The notes: generated from the letters alone by a model not told the origin. 64,000 bases of DNA from Anaerolineales bacterium (GCA_016927115.1 JAFGNH010000021.1:1-64000); one strand, 5' to 3'. Numbered from the stretch's first letter, positions 45,492 through 54,607 are shown. Translations and numbers: made by a program.

Positions 45492-46082
45492 TCAATCCTC
45501 ATTGATTGCAGTAGTCAAATCAGGTTCCAGAAGATATTCCGGTTGAAATGTTTCACCAGCTGACGGCATTGCGGTTGGTGTTTGCCCGGCAGAACGGTGG
45601 TCTCCAGGTAAAGCATTTGGTGCGGGCTCCGTTTGATCCGGTTCCGATGTTGAGGATACCTGATCGTGAGTTTCGCCTGCCGCCGGTGGTTCACCCCCAG
45701 ACGGGAGAAGGAAGGATTGTTTTTCAGCATTCTCGATTGTGGGCACATAGAATGGTTCCATGCCGGAACTGCCCTCATCCCTGATTGCGGATAGAAATTC
45801 TGAGCTGATGGATACCTGCTCGTCAAGCTCCCAGGGGCTGTAATCCGCTCTGAGCTTGCTCGCCGTATCTACAAAATCCGGCCCCTCCTCGCTTTCCAAT
45901 GCGATTTTAGCAATCAGATCATACAATCCGAACAGGACGGAAAGAAGAAGAAGCAGAATCAGTGGATAAAAACGAACTGCACCCGGACCAGGCCTGGCTT
46001 TCTGGCCGGATTTCTCTGATTCCGGTTTGGAGGCAGCCGCTGATTCCTTTTCCCGTTGAACGGATAATAGATTGTGAAACAT
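45492..46082 (-). CDS. Single-pass membrane protein with Pro/Thr/Glu-rich outer region
   Basis: 196 residues. A charged cytoplasmic N-terminus of about 38 residues, one membrane helix (FYPLILLLLLSVLFGLYDLIA), then an acidic, Pro/Ser/Thr-rich extracytoplasmic part without clear domains. The ribosome site is GGAGGGGG, 6 nt before the ATG. Not recognised; the build resembles anchors or regulators of the cell envelope, which is inference. Confidence 0.65.
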   Translation of the reverse strand: MFHNLLSVQREKESAAASKPESEKSGQKARPGPGAVRFYPLILLLLLSVLFGLYDLIAKIALESEEGPDFVDTASKLRADYSPWELDEQVSISSEFLSAIRDEGSSGMEPFYVPTIENAEKQSFLLPSGGEPPAAGETHDQVSSTSEPDQTEPAPNALPGDHRSAGQTPTAMPSAGETFQPEYLLEPDLTTAINED

Positions 46083-46299
46083 CTTTTCCCCCTCCAGCCG
46101 TCCCGAAAGAAAGGCAAATCTCTCTCGAATAAAACCGTTTCAGACGCCAGCTGTTTCATCCCCATTCTACCGGAATCGCTGGTTGGATTTGAGAGTACCC
46201 TGGTCCCTGAGAGTCTTTGGTGGAGTATGTACAGGGTATCCTTCGCCAGGTTTTCCGGATTCCTTTCCCGGATGTACGCCGCGTGAGAGCAGAAGCAGA

Positions 46300-47715
46300 T
46301 TACAGGTCGAAGTATAATTCCATCTCATATGGATGGGGCCTGTCCTGAATCATCCGGATTTCCTGCTCCCGTTTTACTTCCACCCACTGTTCGAGCATTG
46401 TCGGCGGAAACACTCCGTCGGTGGTCAGAAAATCCGAATCCTCCTCAAGTGCCTGCAGGGATTCCTCGAGAGATCGCGGCAGATTTTTAATCTGTGAACG
46501 TTGGTCTTTCGGCCAGCTGAAAATATCCTCATCAATCGGGCCGAATCCGGCTTTTTCCGGATCCAGCTGTCTCCTGATCCCATCAAGCCCGGCCAGGAGT
46601 TGGGCCGCCAGCGCCAGGTAGATATTGCATGTGGCATCAGGAGGGCGGAATTCCATCCGCGCGCTCTCCGGATTTCCGGCATACTTTGGAATGCGAATAG
46701 CTGCACTTCGATTTCCCAGCGAGAAAAAAGTATTAACCGGTGCTTCGAATCCTGGCACGAGCCGGCGGTAGGAATTCGTACTGGGATTGGTCAGTGCCAG
46801 CAGAGCAGGCCCATGGCTTAATAATCCGCCAATGTAGTAAAAAGCCAGTTCGCTTAAGGAGCCATACCCCTCCGAATCATAAAACTGGTTTATTCCTTTC
46901 TTGCGCAGCATCTGGTGGAAGTGCATTCCACTACCCGCAACACCATGCATGGGTTTCGGCATGAACGTAACCGTAAGCCCTCGCTGAAACGCGGTCATCC
47001 TGGCAGTGTACTTTACCTTCAAACCCGCATCTCCCGCCGCAAGAATACCCAGTAACGGCGTCTCAATCTCAACCTGGCCGCTGCCACCGACTTCATGGTG
47101 ATGATATTTAACCGGTACACCCATCGCCTGCAGATGAACCGCTATCTGGGAGCGAAGATTGTAAGAGCGGTCGCGCGGTGGAAGCGCATGGTACCCACCG
47201 GCAGGCGGATTGCGGAAAGCTCCGCCAACCTCGTCCCCTGATCCTGATTCAAGGCTGGAAAAAGCATATCCGGCCCGGGCTGATTCGTTTATAAAAGAAG
47301 CAGAGTCAAAAATGTAAAACTCGAATTCTGGGCCCCACAGAGACTCATCGGCAAATGAGCTCTCAGCCAGAACGGTTTCCGCTTTGAGAGCGATCGCTCT
47401 CGGATCAAAATCGAACGGTTTATGGCTGTCCGCTTCATAGACACTGCATATGAAGCTCAGCGTGGGAAGCTCCCAGAACGGATCCATGAAGGCTGTCTGC
47501 AGGTCAGGGATCATCACCAGATCCCCGGATTTAACACTTTTCAAACCCAGTGCCGAGCCATCAAAACCAACTCCCTGCTCCATCAGCTTCGAATTAAATT
47601 GTCCCGCGGGTATTGTCAGGTGGTGCCACCGGCCGGCCATATCACAAAATTTCAAATCAATCATCTCGACAGCATTAATCTCGACAAAGATCCTGACTTC
47701 ATCCAGGCTTTTCAT
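46300..47715 (-). CDS. glnA: Glutamine synthetase, type I
   Basis: Makes glutamine from glutamate, ammonia and ATP; forms a dodecamer in the cytoplasm. The 471 residues carry the GSI signatures: GVGFDGSA near 50, GPEFEFYIFD (metal-binding Glu) near 130, the ATP-site MPKPMHGVAGSGMH near 255, NPSTNSYRRLVPGFEAP and RMEFRPPD. The NLYDLPPE adenylylation loop of proteobacterial GSI-beta is not seen, so control by feedback or another factor is likely. The start follows GAGGGAGAAAAGT. It stands alone, without glnB, glnR or amtB nearby. Confidence 0.95.
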   Translation of the reverse strand: MKSLDEVRIFVEINAVEMIDLKFCDMAGRWHHLTIPAGQFNSKLMEQGVGFDGSALGLKSVKSGDLVMIPDLQTAFMDPFWELPTLSFICSVYEADSHKPFDFDPRAIALKAETVLAESSFADESLWGPEFEFYIFDSASFINESARAGYAFSSLESGSGDEVGGAFRNPPAGGYHALPPRDRSYNLRSQIAVHLQAMGVPVKYHHHEVGGSGQVEIETPLLGILAAGDAGLKVKYTARMTAFQRGLTVTFMPKPMHGVAGSGMHFHQMLRKKGINQFYDSEGYGSLSELAFYYIGGLLSHGPALLALTNPSTNSYRRLVPGFEAPVNTFFSLGNRSAAIRIPKYAGNPESARMEFRPPDATCNIYLALAAQLLAGLDGIRRQLDPEKAGFGPIDEDIFSWPKDQRSQIKNLPRSLEESLQALEEDSDFLTTDGVFPPTMLEQWVEVKREQEIRMIQDRPHPYEMELYFDL

Positions 47716-48257
47716 ACTTTTCTCCCTCGATCCACGATGTCTGAATCGGATAACATTCGCTGCTTAACTCTCAGCCGACTGCTGCTGCAACCGGGTTGTG
47801 TTTTCAGATTACATGGTTATCAACTGCTCGTCGAGTGACTCTTTTCCCTGCTCCGGTGTATACAATACGCCAGATTTTGCAGCCAAACATGGCGGGGGAA
47901 TAGCGGCCTTTTTAGCAAAATGGATGCTGTTCCTCTATACCGTGCACAGCTTTCCCGTCAATTTTTCAAAACAACTACTCTGCCGTATAATAAAAGCGTG
48001 GAACATAGCAGCTACCTTTGTTCCTTGAACAGAGCAGTTCGCACTGGCTGTATGCTCTATCAACCAGATTTTAGGGGACAGTGCTTTAGAACAAAGCTGG
48101 TCGTTTCAATTTCTGGAAGTAATCCGGAACAAGGATACATAGTCCATCCATACCATCCTTCCAAACTGGCTGGAGGCTCCCGCTGGACAGAACGCTGTTC
48201 CTGTGATCAAACACGCAACCACAGACAGATCTCTAACAACTTCATAAGGTGAATCGC
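47716..48257. other. Divergent intergenic region between glnA and the B12-domain gene
   Basis: About 540 bases. A TATAAT at 47986-47991 is the clearest promoter-like box for the plus-strand genes, though its -35 is poor. It would give a leader of about 260 nt. I looked for the cobalamin B12-box in that leader and did not find it. No other element was recognised. Confidence 0.4.
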
Positions 48258-49997
48258 ATGCCCACAAGCAGTAAAAAGAACATGGCCTCAAAAAACCCTG
48301 CCTCTCCTGGACCGGAAAAAGTTGTTGTCGCCGGTGCATTGGGAGAATGTGTTCATGTTGCCGGTGTGATGAATTTTTTACGGCTTGCGGAAGAAGCCGG
48401 CTGGAAAACCGTTTTCCTCGGGCCTGCAGCACCGGTTGAACGTTTCATTTCTGCCGCACAGGAGCACAATGCAGCGCTTGTGGGAGTATCATACCGGCTG
48501 ACACCGGAAACTGGCGAACGCCTGCTTGGAAATTTTGCGGAAGCAGCTGATGAACTGCATGCAAAGGGTGTCCGATTTTTCTTCGGCGGAACACCTCCAG
48601 TGGCTGAAAAAGCTCGCAAGCTCGGTTTCTTCGAGGAAGTTTTCGATGGGAGCATGAGCAGCGACTCTGTACTGACCCGCCTGAAAAGCGAATTTACCCC
48701 CGGCCAGGTAAAACCTGTACCGCCACAGCGCACAATGGATCGTATTCGCTGGAAAACTCCCTACCCGCTTCTGCGCCATCACTTCGGTCTACCCACCCTG
48801 GAAACCACTATCACCGGAATCGCCCGGATTGCAGAAGCAGGCACCCTTGATGTGATTTCATTAGGCGTGGATCAGGATGCCCAGGCGAACTTCTTTCACC
48901 CCGAACGTCAGACCCGGCGCGCGCGTGGAGCCGGCGGCGTCCCTGTCCGCTCTGCGGAAGACTACGCCGCCCTGTATCAAGCCAGCAGAACAGGTAATTA
49001 TCCCATGCTGCGTACCTATTCCGGGACAGATGATTTCCTCGAGCTGGCCGCCATGTATATCGATACTATCAGGATTGCCTGGGCAGCGATTCCACTGTTC
49101 TGGTTCAACAGGATGGACGGCCGCGGGCCCTGGGACCTGGAAGGCTCCATCCGCGAACATCAGAAGGTTTTGCGCTTTTACGGAGAGCGGGACATTCCGG
49201 TTGAACTTAATGAGCCACACCATTGGGGCATGCGCGATGCTCCCGACGTACTTTTCGTAGTATCCGCCTACCTCTCTGCACTCAATGCACGTGCCTTCGG
49301 CGTTCGCGATTACATTGCCCAGTTTATGTTTAACAGCCCTCCCGGTCTTTCCGACGCAATGGACCTTGCCAAGATGCTCGCGTGCCTGAATATCATCAAA
49401 CCACTTGAAAATGATACTTTCCATATCTGGCGCCAGACACGCACAGGGCTGCTCAGTTTCCCCCTTAATATGGAAGCTGCGCGCGGCCACCTGGCTGCCA
49501 GCACGTATCTTCAGATGGCCCTTAAACCCAACATTGTTCATATTGTCGGTTTCAGTGAAGCCGACCACGCCGCCACACCAGATGAAGTAATCGCAGCCGG
49601 CAATCTCGTTCAGCGGGTGATAGAAAATGCCCTCAGAGGTTCGCCGAATTTATTGGCTGATCCGGCCCTGCAGGAGAGAGCGGAAGAATTAACAGCCGAA
49701 GCACAGGTAACGCTGCAGGCAATCAGGGAGCTGGCTCCCCTGGTATCCACGGTGCCGACAGAAGAAGCTGATATAGATCCGGCAGATCAACCACTGATAA
49801 ACCCTGCTGTTCTATCGGCAGCTGTTACTCGCGGTATTCTTGACGCCCCTCATTTGGTAAATAATCCTTATGCTCGAGGCAAGATACACACAACCTGTGA
49901 CGGGCGTGGTGCCTGTCTGGCAGTAAACCCTGATTCAGGAGAAACCTGGTGCGAAGCCGAGAGAATCGCATCCCTGGAAACAACACAAACTACGTAA
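48258..49997 (+). CDS. B12-binding-domain protein, probable cobalamin-dependent mutase-like
   Basis: About 579 residues. The N-terminal domain (about 20-150) has the Rossmann layout of B12-binding domains. In place of DxHxxG it shows CVHVAG (HxxG kept, Asp replaced by Cys), followed by TVFLGPAAPVERF and ALVGVSYRL, the usual strands. Residues about 175-480 look like a TIM-barrel of the mutase kind (DVISLGVDQDAQANFF, PMLRTYSGTDDF, ELNEPHHWGMRDAPD). The end carries a Cys motif (TTCDGRGAC...WC). The substrate is unknown. It is followed 25 nt later by an opine-dehydrogenase-like gene, suggesting amino-acid-derived chemistry. The start at 48258 follows TAAGG; a GTG at 48249 also fits. Confidence 0.65.
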   Translation: MPTSSKKNMASKNPASPGPEKVVVAGALGECVHVAGVMNFLRLAEEAGWKTVFLGPAAPVERFISAAQEHNAALVGVSYRLTPETGERLLGNFAEAADELHAKGVRFFFGGTPPVAEKARKLGFFEEVFDGSMSSDSVLTRLKSEFTPGQVKPVPPQRTMDRIRWKTPYPLLRHHFGLPTLETTITGIARIAEAGTLDVISLGVDQDAQANFFHPERQTRRARGAGGVPVRSAEDYAALYQASRTGNYPMLRTYSGTDDFLELAAMYIDTIRIAWAAIPLFWFNRMDGRGPWDLEGSIREHQKVLRFYGERDIPVELNEPHHWGMRDAPDVLFVVSAYLSALNARAFGVRDYIAQFMFNSPPGLSDAMDLAKMLACLNIIKPLENDTFHIWRQTRTGLLSFPLNMEAARGHLAASTYLQMALKPNIVHIVGFSEADHAATPDEVIAAGNLVQRVIENALRGSPNLLADPALQERAEELTAEAQVTLQAIRELAPLVSTVPTEEADIDPADQPLINPAVLSAAVTRGILDAPHLVNNPYARGKIHTTCDGRGACLAVNPDSGETWCEAERIASLETTQTT

Positions 49998-50022
49998 ATA
50001 ATCATACTCTTTGGAGATTTAT

Positions 50023-51135
50023 ATGAGCAAAAAAACGCGGTATGCAGTCATTGGTGCAGGTAATGGTGGAAAAGCTATGGCAGCTCACCTGGCATTAAAA
50101 GGTTTTTCCGTATCTCTATACAACCGTACCCCATCACGCATCGAAGCAATTAAGGAACTCGGGGGAATTCAGCTGGAAAGCTATGACGGCGGGCCACACG
50201 GCTTTGGCAAACTGCGGAAAGTGACTTCCTCTATCGAGGAGGTTGTGGAAAATGTTGATGTGATTATGGTGGTCCTGCCCTCATCAGCTCATGCCCAGAT
50301 AGCAGCCCAGCTTTCCTGCTGCCTGAAGGATGGACAAGCAGTCATTCTTCATCCCGGCAGAACCTGTGGGGCAATTGAGTTCCGCAAAGTACTCAGTGAT
50401 ATGGGATGTGAGGCGGAAGTCACGATTGCCGAGGCAGAGACATTTGTCTATGCCAGCCGGTCTGAAGGGCCGGCTCTGGCGCGCATATTCCGAATCAAGA
50501 ATGCCGTACCCCTTGCGGCACTGCCTGCAACCCGCACAAAAGAAGTGCTGGATTTAATCCGGGATGCATATTCCGAGTACATTGACGGTGTAAATGTTCT
50601 CAACACCGGATTGAATAACATGGGCGCCATTTTCCATCCGGCGCTGACTATTCTCAATGCAGGGCGAATCGAATCAACAGCAGGGGAATTTCAGTTCTAT
50701 ATCGACGGCGTAACCCCCTCCACCGCTCGCGTGCTGCAGGTACTGGACCGGGAGCGGGTTACGGTTGCCGCATCTGTCGGCGTACGCGCCCGTACGGCGC
50801 TTGAGTGGCTGCGCCTCGCCTATAACGTCCAGGGGGAAAACCTGTATGAAGCGATCCAGAATCAAACTGGCTATCACGGGATTAAAGCGCCAAACACACT
50901 CAATCATCGCTATATCTTCGAGGATGTTCCGATGAGTCTCGTTCCCATTGCAGCATTGGCACAGCGGTATGGTGTCTCTGTCCGTGGCATTGAGAGCATC
51001 ACCCGGATGGCATGTATTATCCACAGCACAGACTACTGGCGCCGCGGCCGAACCCTGGACAAACTGGGGATCCAGCATCTAAGTGTCGGCGAACTGACCC
51101 GCTATGTGAACGAAGGGATCGAATTTATACGCTGA
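50023..51135 (+). CDS. NAD/NADP octopine (opine) dehydrogenase family protein
   Basis: 370 residues. The N-terminal Rossmann domain has GAGNGGKAMAAHLA near residue 10 and VIMVVLPSSAHAQIA near 85. The C-terminal domain carries the Octopine_DH motif region NTGLNNMGAIFHPALTILNAGRIE, with the His expected to be catalytic. Known members reductively condense a keto acid with an amino acid or oxidise the product. Start ATG 50023 after GGAG. It is paired with the B12-domain gene upstream, so its substrate may be the product of that enzyme. It converges with the minus-strand cobamide genes. Confidence 0.85.
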   Translation: MSKKTRYAVIGAGNGGKAMAAHLALKGFSVSLYNRTPSRIEAIKELGGIQLESYDGGPHGFGKLRKVTSSIEEVVENVDVIMVVLPSSAHAQIAAQLSCCLKDGQAVILHPGRTCGAIEFRKVLSDMGCEAEVTIAEAETFVYASRSEGPALARIFRIKNAVPLAALPATRTKEVLDLIRDAYSEYIDGVNVLNTGLNNMGAIFHPALTILNAGRIESTAGEFQFYIDGVTPSTARVLQVLDRERVTVAASVGVRARTALEWLRLAYNVQGENLYEAIQNQTGYHGIKAPNTLNHRYIFEDVPMSLVPIAALAQRYGVSVRGIESITRMACIIHSTDYWRRGRTLDKLGIQHLSVGELTRYVNEGIEFIR

Positions 51136-51153
51136 AGGCATGGGGAACCAGGC

Positions 51154-51876
51154 TTACGGTGTGAACAATCGTCTGCGCAGCATTTTAAGTGAACCAAGCA
51201 CCATCAGCAGCAGCACCAGCTGCGCCACACGCCAACCGCCTCCAATCACCAGGCTGTTTGCCCGAAACCCTTCCAAAAAGAATCTGCCTGAAGCCAGCAG
51301 AGTAACAGTGAACAGGAAACGGACGCCTGGCTTCTCCGGAATACTCCGGCGCAGAAGCACTGCCAGAATCAATCCATCCAACAGCAGTTCATAACCCTGG
51401 ACTGGATGACGCCGGCTGCCCCAGAGCTGTATCGCCCACGGCAGGCTCGATTTTGTTCCGTACGCATCCCCGCTGGCAAGATTCATCCCGGCCAGTGAAG
51501 CAAACAACACAACCAACCCGGGCGCCAGTACGTCAAGGGTTTCCCAGAGGCGCAGATTCTTCCGCTGAACATAAACAACGGCGGTTACTAAACCCACTAC
51601 ACTGCCTTCCAGCAGCGCAAGCGTGTCCGGATTGGGCAGGATGATCCCCAATGGTGCGTCCAGATAGCGGTCCAGATTCTGCAATACAAAGATCAGCCGC
51701 GCTCCAACCAGAAAACTACCCAGTGTGATAAAAATCAGATTCCCGATATTTTTTTCAGAAAGCCCGGCTTTCCTGGCTTCCTTCTCCGATAGAGAAATAC
51801 CAGCCCAGATCCCTGCCAGCAGCACCAGCAGCGGAGCCTGCAGTGCAAGCGGACCCAGATTCAGGATCGGAAGCAT
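51154..51876 (-). CDS. Lgt-like (prolipoprotein diacylglyceryl transferase family) membrane protein
   Basis: 240 residues with about seven membrane segments in the Lgt pattern; SSLPWAIQLWG, RRHPVQGYELLLDG and RFFLEGFRA match the family. The Lgt signature GRxGNFxNxExYG is degenerate here (LAGMNLASGDAYG), lacking the catalytic Arg and the second Asn. It is shorter than usual Lgt (260-290). I infer either a diverged paralogue with another lipid or thiol role, or a weakly conserved Lgt. Last gene of the minus-strand run, its start overlaps the TlpA stop (TGATG). Whether a canonical lgt exists elsewhere in the genome cannot be seen. Confidence 0.7.
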   Translation of the reverse strand: MLPILNLGPLALQAPLLVLLAGIWAGISLSEKEARKAGLSEKNIGNLIFITLGSFLVGARLIFVLQNLDRYLDAPLGIILPNPDTLALLEGSVVGLVTAVVYVQRKNLRLWETLDVLAPGLVVLFASLAGMNLASGDAYGTKSSLPWAIQLWGSRRHPVQGYELLLDGLILAVLLRRSIPEKPGVRFLFTVTLLASGRFFLEGFRANSLVIGGGWRVAQLVLLLMVLGSLKMLRRRLFTP

Positions 51877-52433
51877 CAGTCCACCTCCCCCAGCAGCGCT
51901 TCCACCTCACTGAAGAGGAAAACCTCATCCAGCGGGCCGCCGATCTGTACATGACGGATGACTCCGTCACTGTCGATTATAAATGTGGTTGGAGTTGCCC
52001 GCACATTATAGGCTGAAGCTGCGTGGTTCTCTGTATCCAGCACAACAGGGAAGCTGAGATTGTACTCCGCAACAAACGCTGCTGCTGCAGAAGATGAATC
52101 CTGGTAGGTGGTATTCACTCCAAGCACAACCACCCCTTTGCCCCCAAGCTCCTGCTGCACCTGCTCCAGTGCAGGCATCTCAAGCCGGCAGGGTGTGCAC
52201 CACGTCGCCCAGAAGTTCAGGATAACCACCTGCCCCTGAAAATCCACCAGCGATAACATCTCCCCGTCGAGTGTGTTCAATGTAAAATCCGGTGCACGGA
52301 AACCCGTATACGGATAGGAGGAAATCTCCTGACCGGCAGCCGGTTCCAGCCTGCTCAGACTCATCCAGGCTGCCGCCATAAGGATTATCACTGCCAGCAG
52401 CATCCAGAAACGCTGCTCTGCTATCCATTTCAT
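51876..52433 (-). CDS. Membrane-anchored TlpA/ResA-type thioredoxin
   Basis: 185 residues. One N-terminal membrane anchor (FWMLLAVIILMAAAWMSL) and an extracytoplasmic thioredoxin fold with the active site WATWCTPC. The preceding APDFTLNTLDGE and later RATPTTFIIDSDG with cis-Pro are typical of TlpA/ResA, which reduce disulfides of secreted or haem proteins. The start is set at 52433, where ATGA overlaps the cobU stop; the longer open frame runs through cobU and is spurious. It is translationally linked to both neighbours. Confidence 0.9.
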   Translation of the reverse strand: MKWIAEQRFWMLLAVIILMAAAWMSLSRLEPAAGQEISSYPYTGFRAPDFTLNTLDGEMLSLVDFQGQVVILNFWATWCTPCRLEMPALEQVQQELGGKGVVVLGVNTTYQDSSSAAAAFVAEYNLSFPVVLDTENHAASAYNVRATPTTFIIDSDGVIRHVQIGGPLDEVFLFSEVEALLGEVD

Positions 52434-52999
52434 TCTGCACTCTTCCCGTGCTGTATATCTCCTTTTATTACCATTGGCAGGCCGGATACCATGAACACCA
52501 CAACATCTGCTGCAGCCGCTATCTTCTGGTTGGCCCTGCCCAAAACATCGCGATACAACCTGCCGGAAGCATATGCAGGCACAATTCCCAGCCCTACCTC
52601 GTTGCTTACAACGATCCATACGGCCTCGCCGGAGCGCACCAGGTCGATCAGGGCGTTGACTTCCATCTGCAAAGTCTGTTCCACATCCTTTTCCGATGGT
52701 TTTTCCCCCAGCTCCATCATAACGTTGCTGACCAGCAGCGTCAGGCAGTCCAGCAGGTAAACATCCCCGGATCCACAGGAAGCTTTTACAGCCTGTGCGA
52801 CACCAAGAGGAGCTTCAATGGTCTCCCAGCGTTCCGCTCGGGAAGCGCGATGAACACTTATCCGCCTGATCATCTCTTCATCATGCGCTTGTGCAGTCGC
52901 CACATAAACCGGAGCTGACCCCAATGATTCCGCCAGCTGCTGTGCGTAATCACTTTTACCTGACCGCGCTCCACCCAGTACCAGGATCAATCGCCCCAT
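52430..52999 (-). CDS. cobU: Adenosylcobinamide kinase / cobinamide-phosphate guanylyltransferase
   Basis: Phosphorylates adenosylcobinamide and transfers GMP to it, the step before lower-ligand attachment. The P-loop GGARSGKS is at residues 8-15, YVATAQAHDEEMIRRISVH contains the His that receives GMP, and LLDCLTLLVSN and VSNEVGLGIVP match the family. 189 residues is normal. The start shares a base with the CbiR-like stop (TAATG). With cobS and the Btu transporter it makes a corrinoid salvage route. Confidence 0.94.
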   Translation of the reverse strand: MGRLILVLGGARSGKSDYAQQLAESLGSAPVYVATAQAHDEEMIRRISVHRASRAERWETIEAPLGVAQAVKASCGSGDVYLLDCLTLLVSNVMMELGEKPSEKDVEQTLQMEVNALIDLVRSGEAVWIVVSNEVGLGIVPAYASGRLYRDVLGRANQKIAAAADVVVFMVSGLPMVIKGDIQHGKSAE

Positions 53000-53763
53000 T
53001 ATTCGCTCTCCAGCATTTCCAGCACCATGTCTCTCGATTCAAAAACATCCTCCCTGGAAAACATCTCCAGGGTGACCACGCCTTTAAAACCAAAATTGAT
53101 AAGATAATCCAGTACTTCCCGTACCTGGCGCGGTTCCATGTGCCTGAGAGATTGATGGTCGCGGCTGCCAATGCCGTGCAGATGGATCACGCGGGTTTGC
53201 CCCAGCCGTTTTTCGAGATAAGGGACTACCGCTTTATCATCCAACCAGAGATGCCCTATATCAATACAGCGGCTGACAGCAGCATGCTCGAATAACGGGT
53301 CCCAGAAATCCTCCGGGAAGCCCTGCAGGTTTTCCACACACAGCTTCTCCAGGGAACCGAAACTCTCGGCGATCTCGTGCAGGGAAGCCAGGGCAAAATC
53401 CAGCCATTGCCCGGACTTCTCCTGGTTTTCAGCTTCCACGTGTACCACATAACCCTCGGGATCCAGCGGTTCAGCATGATGCAGGACACGCAGCGCCCTG
53501 CGCACAGAGCGCTTTCTCTCCTCGCCACCAGAACCCAGTTTGAGATCGAGCGGAAGATGCACGGTATACGTCAGATTTTGGTCCTGTGCAAGCTTGCGCA
53601 GTTCTTCCATTTCCTGCTCGGAAGGAAGATTGGATTGATTCTCCTCCTCCAACTCAAACAGGATCAGTTCAATATCCTCGGTCTTACCGGCCAGGAAACG
53701 CACATTCGGCATAATCTCAGCTGGAAGAACATAGGAGGTAGTACCCAGGCGAAATAGTTTCAT
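52999..53763 (-). CDS. cbiR: CbiR-like cobamide-remodelling phosphodiesterase (TIM barrel)
   Basis: 254-residue sugar-isomerase/AP-endonuclease-2-type TIM barrel. Likely metal ligands stand at strand ends: TVHLP, VVHVEAEN, CVENLQG, CIDIGH, VIHLHGIG and VTLEMF. CbiR, described in Akkermansia, belongs to this superfamily and cleaves the nucleotide loop of cobamides so they can be rebuilt with another lower ligand. The position between cobS and cobU with 1-nt spacing strongly supports this role over generic sugar metabolism. The assignment is by fold and context; substrate was not tested. Confidence 0.75.
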   Translation of the reverse strand: MKLFRLGTTSYVLPAEIMPNVRFLAGKTEDIELILFELEEENQSNLPSEQEMEELRKLAQDQNLTYTVHLPLDLKLGSGGEERKRSVRRALRVLHHAEPLDPEGYVVHVEAENQEKSGQWLDFALASLHEIAESFGSLEKLCVENLQGFPEDFWDPLFEHAAVSRCIDIGHLWLDDKAVVPYLEKRLGQTRVIHLHGIGSRDHQSLRHMEPRQVREVLDYLINFGFKGVVTLEMFSREDVFESRDMVLEMLESE

Positions 53764-53764
53764 C

Positions 53765-54481
53765 TCAACTCACCACAAAAAGAAACAGCACAACAAGTTC
53801 CGACAGTTCACAGGCAGCACCCAATACATCCCCGGTTACACCGCCGATCCTGGCTTTTGCAAACTGAAAAACCAGCAGTGCTGTGAGGATAGCAAGGATA
53901 AGAGCAAGAAACCCCTGCATTCCCAGGGTACCAGCCAGAAGGAGCGGAACGAAAGAAGCTGCTCCAATCCGCAGGGGTGTCAGCCCCGACTTGAATACAG
54001 CACCCAGTCCCCCTTCGCGGGCAGAAGGGTAGAACATGCCGAGCAGCATTACACTCCTGCCGGCTGCCGGAGCCAGAAGGAGTACGGTTGCAGCAGTCAA
54101 ACCCTCCAGAGCTGCTGCTTTCAGTATCAGAAACAGGGATATCCCGATCACAGCAAAGGCACCTGTACCTGGATCCCGTAGAATCGTAAGGCGGCGTTCC
54201 CGGTCAGCTGTGACCAGCAGCCCGTCCAGGCAGTCCGCCAGGCCGTCCAGGTGCAAACCCCCACTCAGCAGCACCCACAAACCCAGCAGCAGGCCGGCCC
54301 GCAGCCTATCGGGCACCCGCCCGTCCAGCAGAAAGTAAAACCCCACCAGCAGTACGCCAAGAAGTACGCCAACCAGCGGGAACCATATCGCTGCCTTTCC
54401 CAGATCTCTGGGAGAACGGGTTCCTGGCTTTCGCACCGGAAGGATCGTTAGAAAACTGAGAGCTGTCCACAAACCCTGCAT
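53765..54481 (-). CDS. cobS: Adenosylcobalamin 5'-phosphate synthase (cobalamin synthase)
   Basis: 238-residue integral membrane enzyme joining adenosylcobinamide-GDP with an alpha-ribazole (phosphate). The N-terminal ALSFLTILPVR and the catalytic GGLHLDGLADCLDGL near residue 75, followed by RDPGTGAF, are diagnostic. It starts 215 nt after btuD, so an internal promoter (a TATAAA near 54525 is possible) may supplement the riboswitch transcript. It is followed by cbiR after 1 nt. CobT and CobC for lower-ligand activation are not in the window. Confidence 0.94.
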   Translation of the reverse strand: MQGLWTALSFLTILPVRKPGTRSPRDLGKAAIWFPLVGVLLGVLLVGFYFLLDGRVPDRLRAGLLLGLWVLLSGGLHLDGLADCLDGLLVTADRERRLTILRDPGTGAFAVIGISLFLILKAAALEGLTAATVLLLAPAAGRSVMLLGMFYPSAREGGLGAVFKSGLTPLRIGAASFVPLLLAGTLGMQGFLALILAILTALLVFQFAKARIGGVTGDVLGAACELSELVVLFLFVVS

Positions 54482-54551
54482 CTGGATTCTCGCTTTCCCG
54501 AAATAATCTTACCTGATTTTATACTCCACGGCTGGTGAGCTTTATCTGAGG

Positions 54552-54607
54552 TGCCGGCAAACTGCCGGCATGTCTGTTTTTTTTCCAGCCCCAGGGGGAA
54601 ACTGGAA
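54552..54607. other. Two adjacent hairpins between cobS and btuD
   Basis: TGCCGGCA-AAC-TGCCGGCA (54552-54570) is a perfect 8-bp hairpin of a self-palindromic octamer. A run of eight T on the plus strand (54577-54584) follows. Overlapping this, TTCCAG...CTGGAA (54583-54607) with inner CCCC/GGGG forms a second hairpin. The T-run makes the first a possible terminator of plus-strand (antisense) transcription. On the minus strand the pair could act as an RNA-processing or attenuation site inside the cobamide operon. Confidence 0.5.

Noticed and set aside
47992-48257. Cobalamin riboswitch upstream of the B12-domain gene
   Set aside because: The B12 box and the core sequence of the aptamer are absent in this leader, unlike the one at 57546-57739.
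51876-52619. Longer start for the TlpA gene at 52619
   Set aside because: The extra 62 residues lie in another frame of cobU, are Cys/Arg-rich and lack similarity to TlpA; the ATGA overlap at 52433 is a better start.
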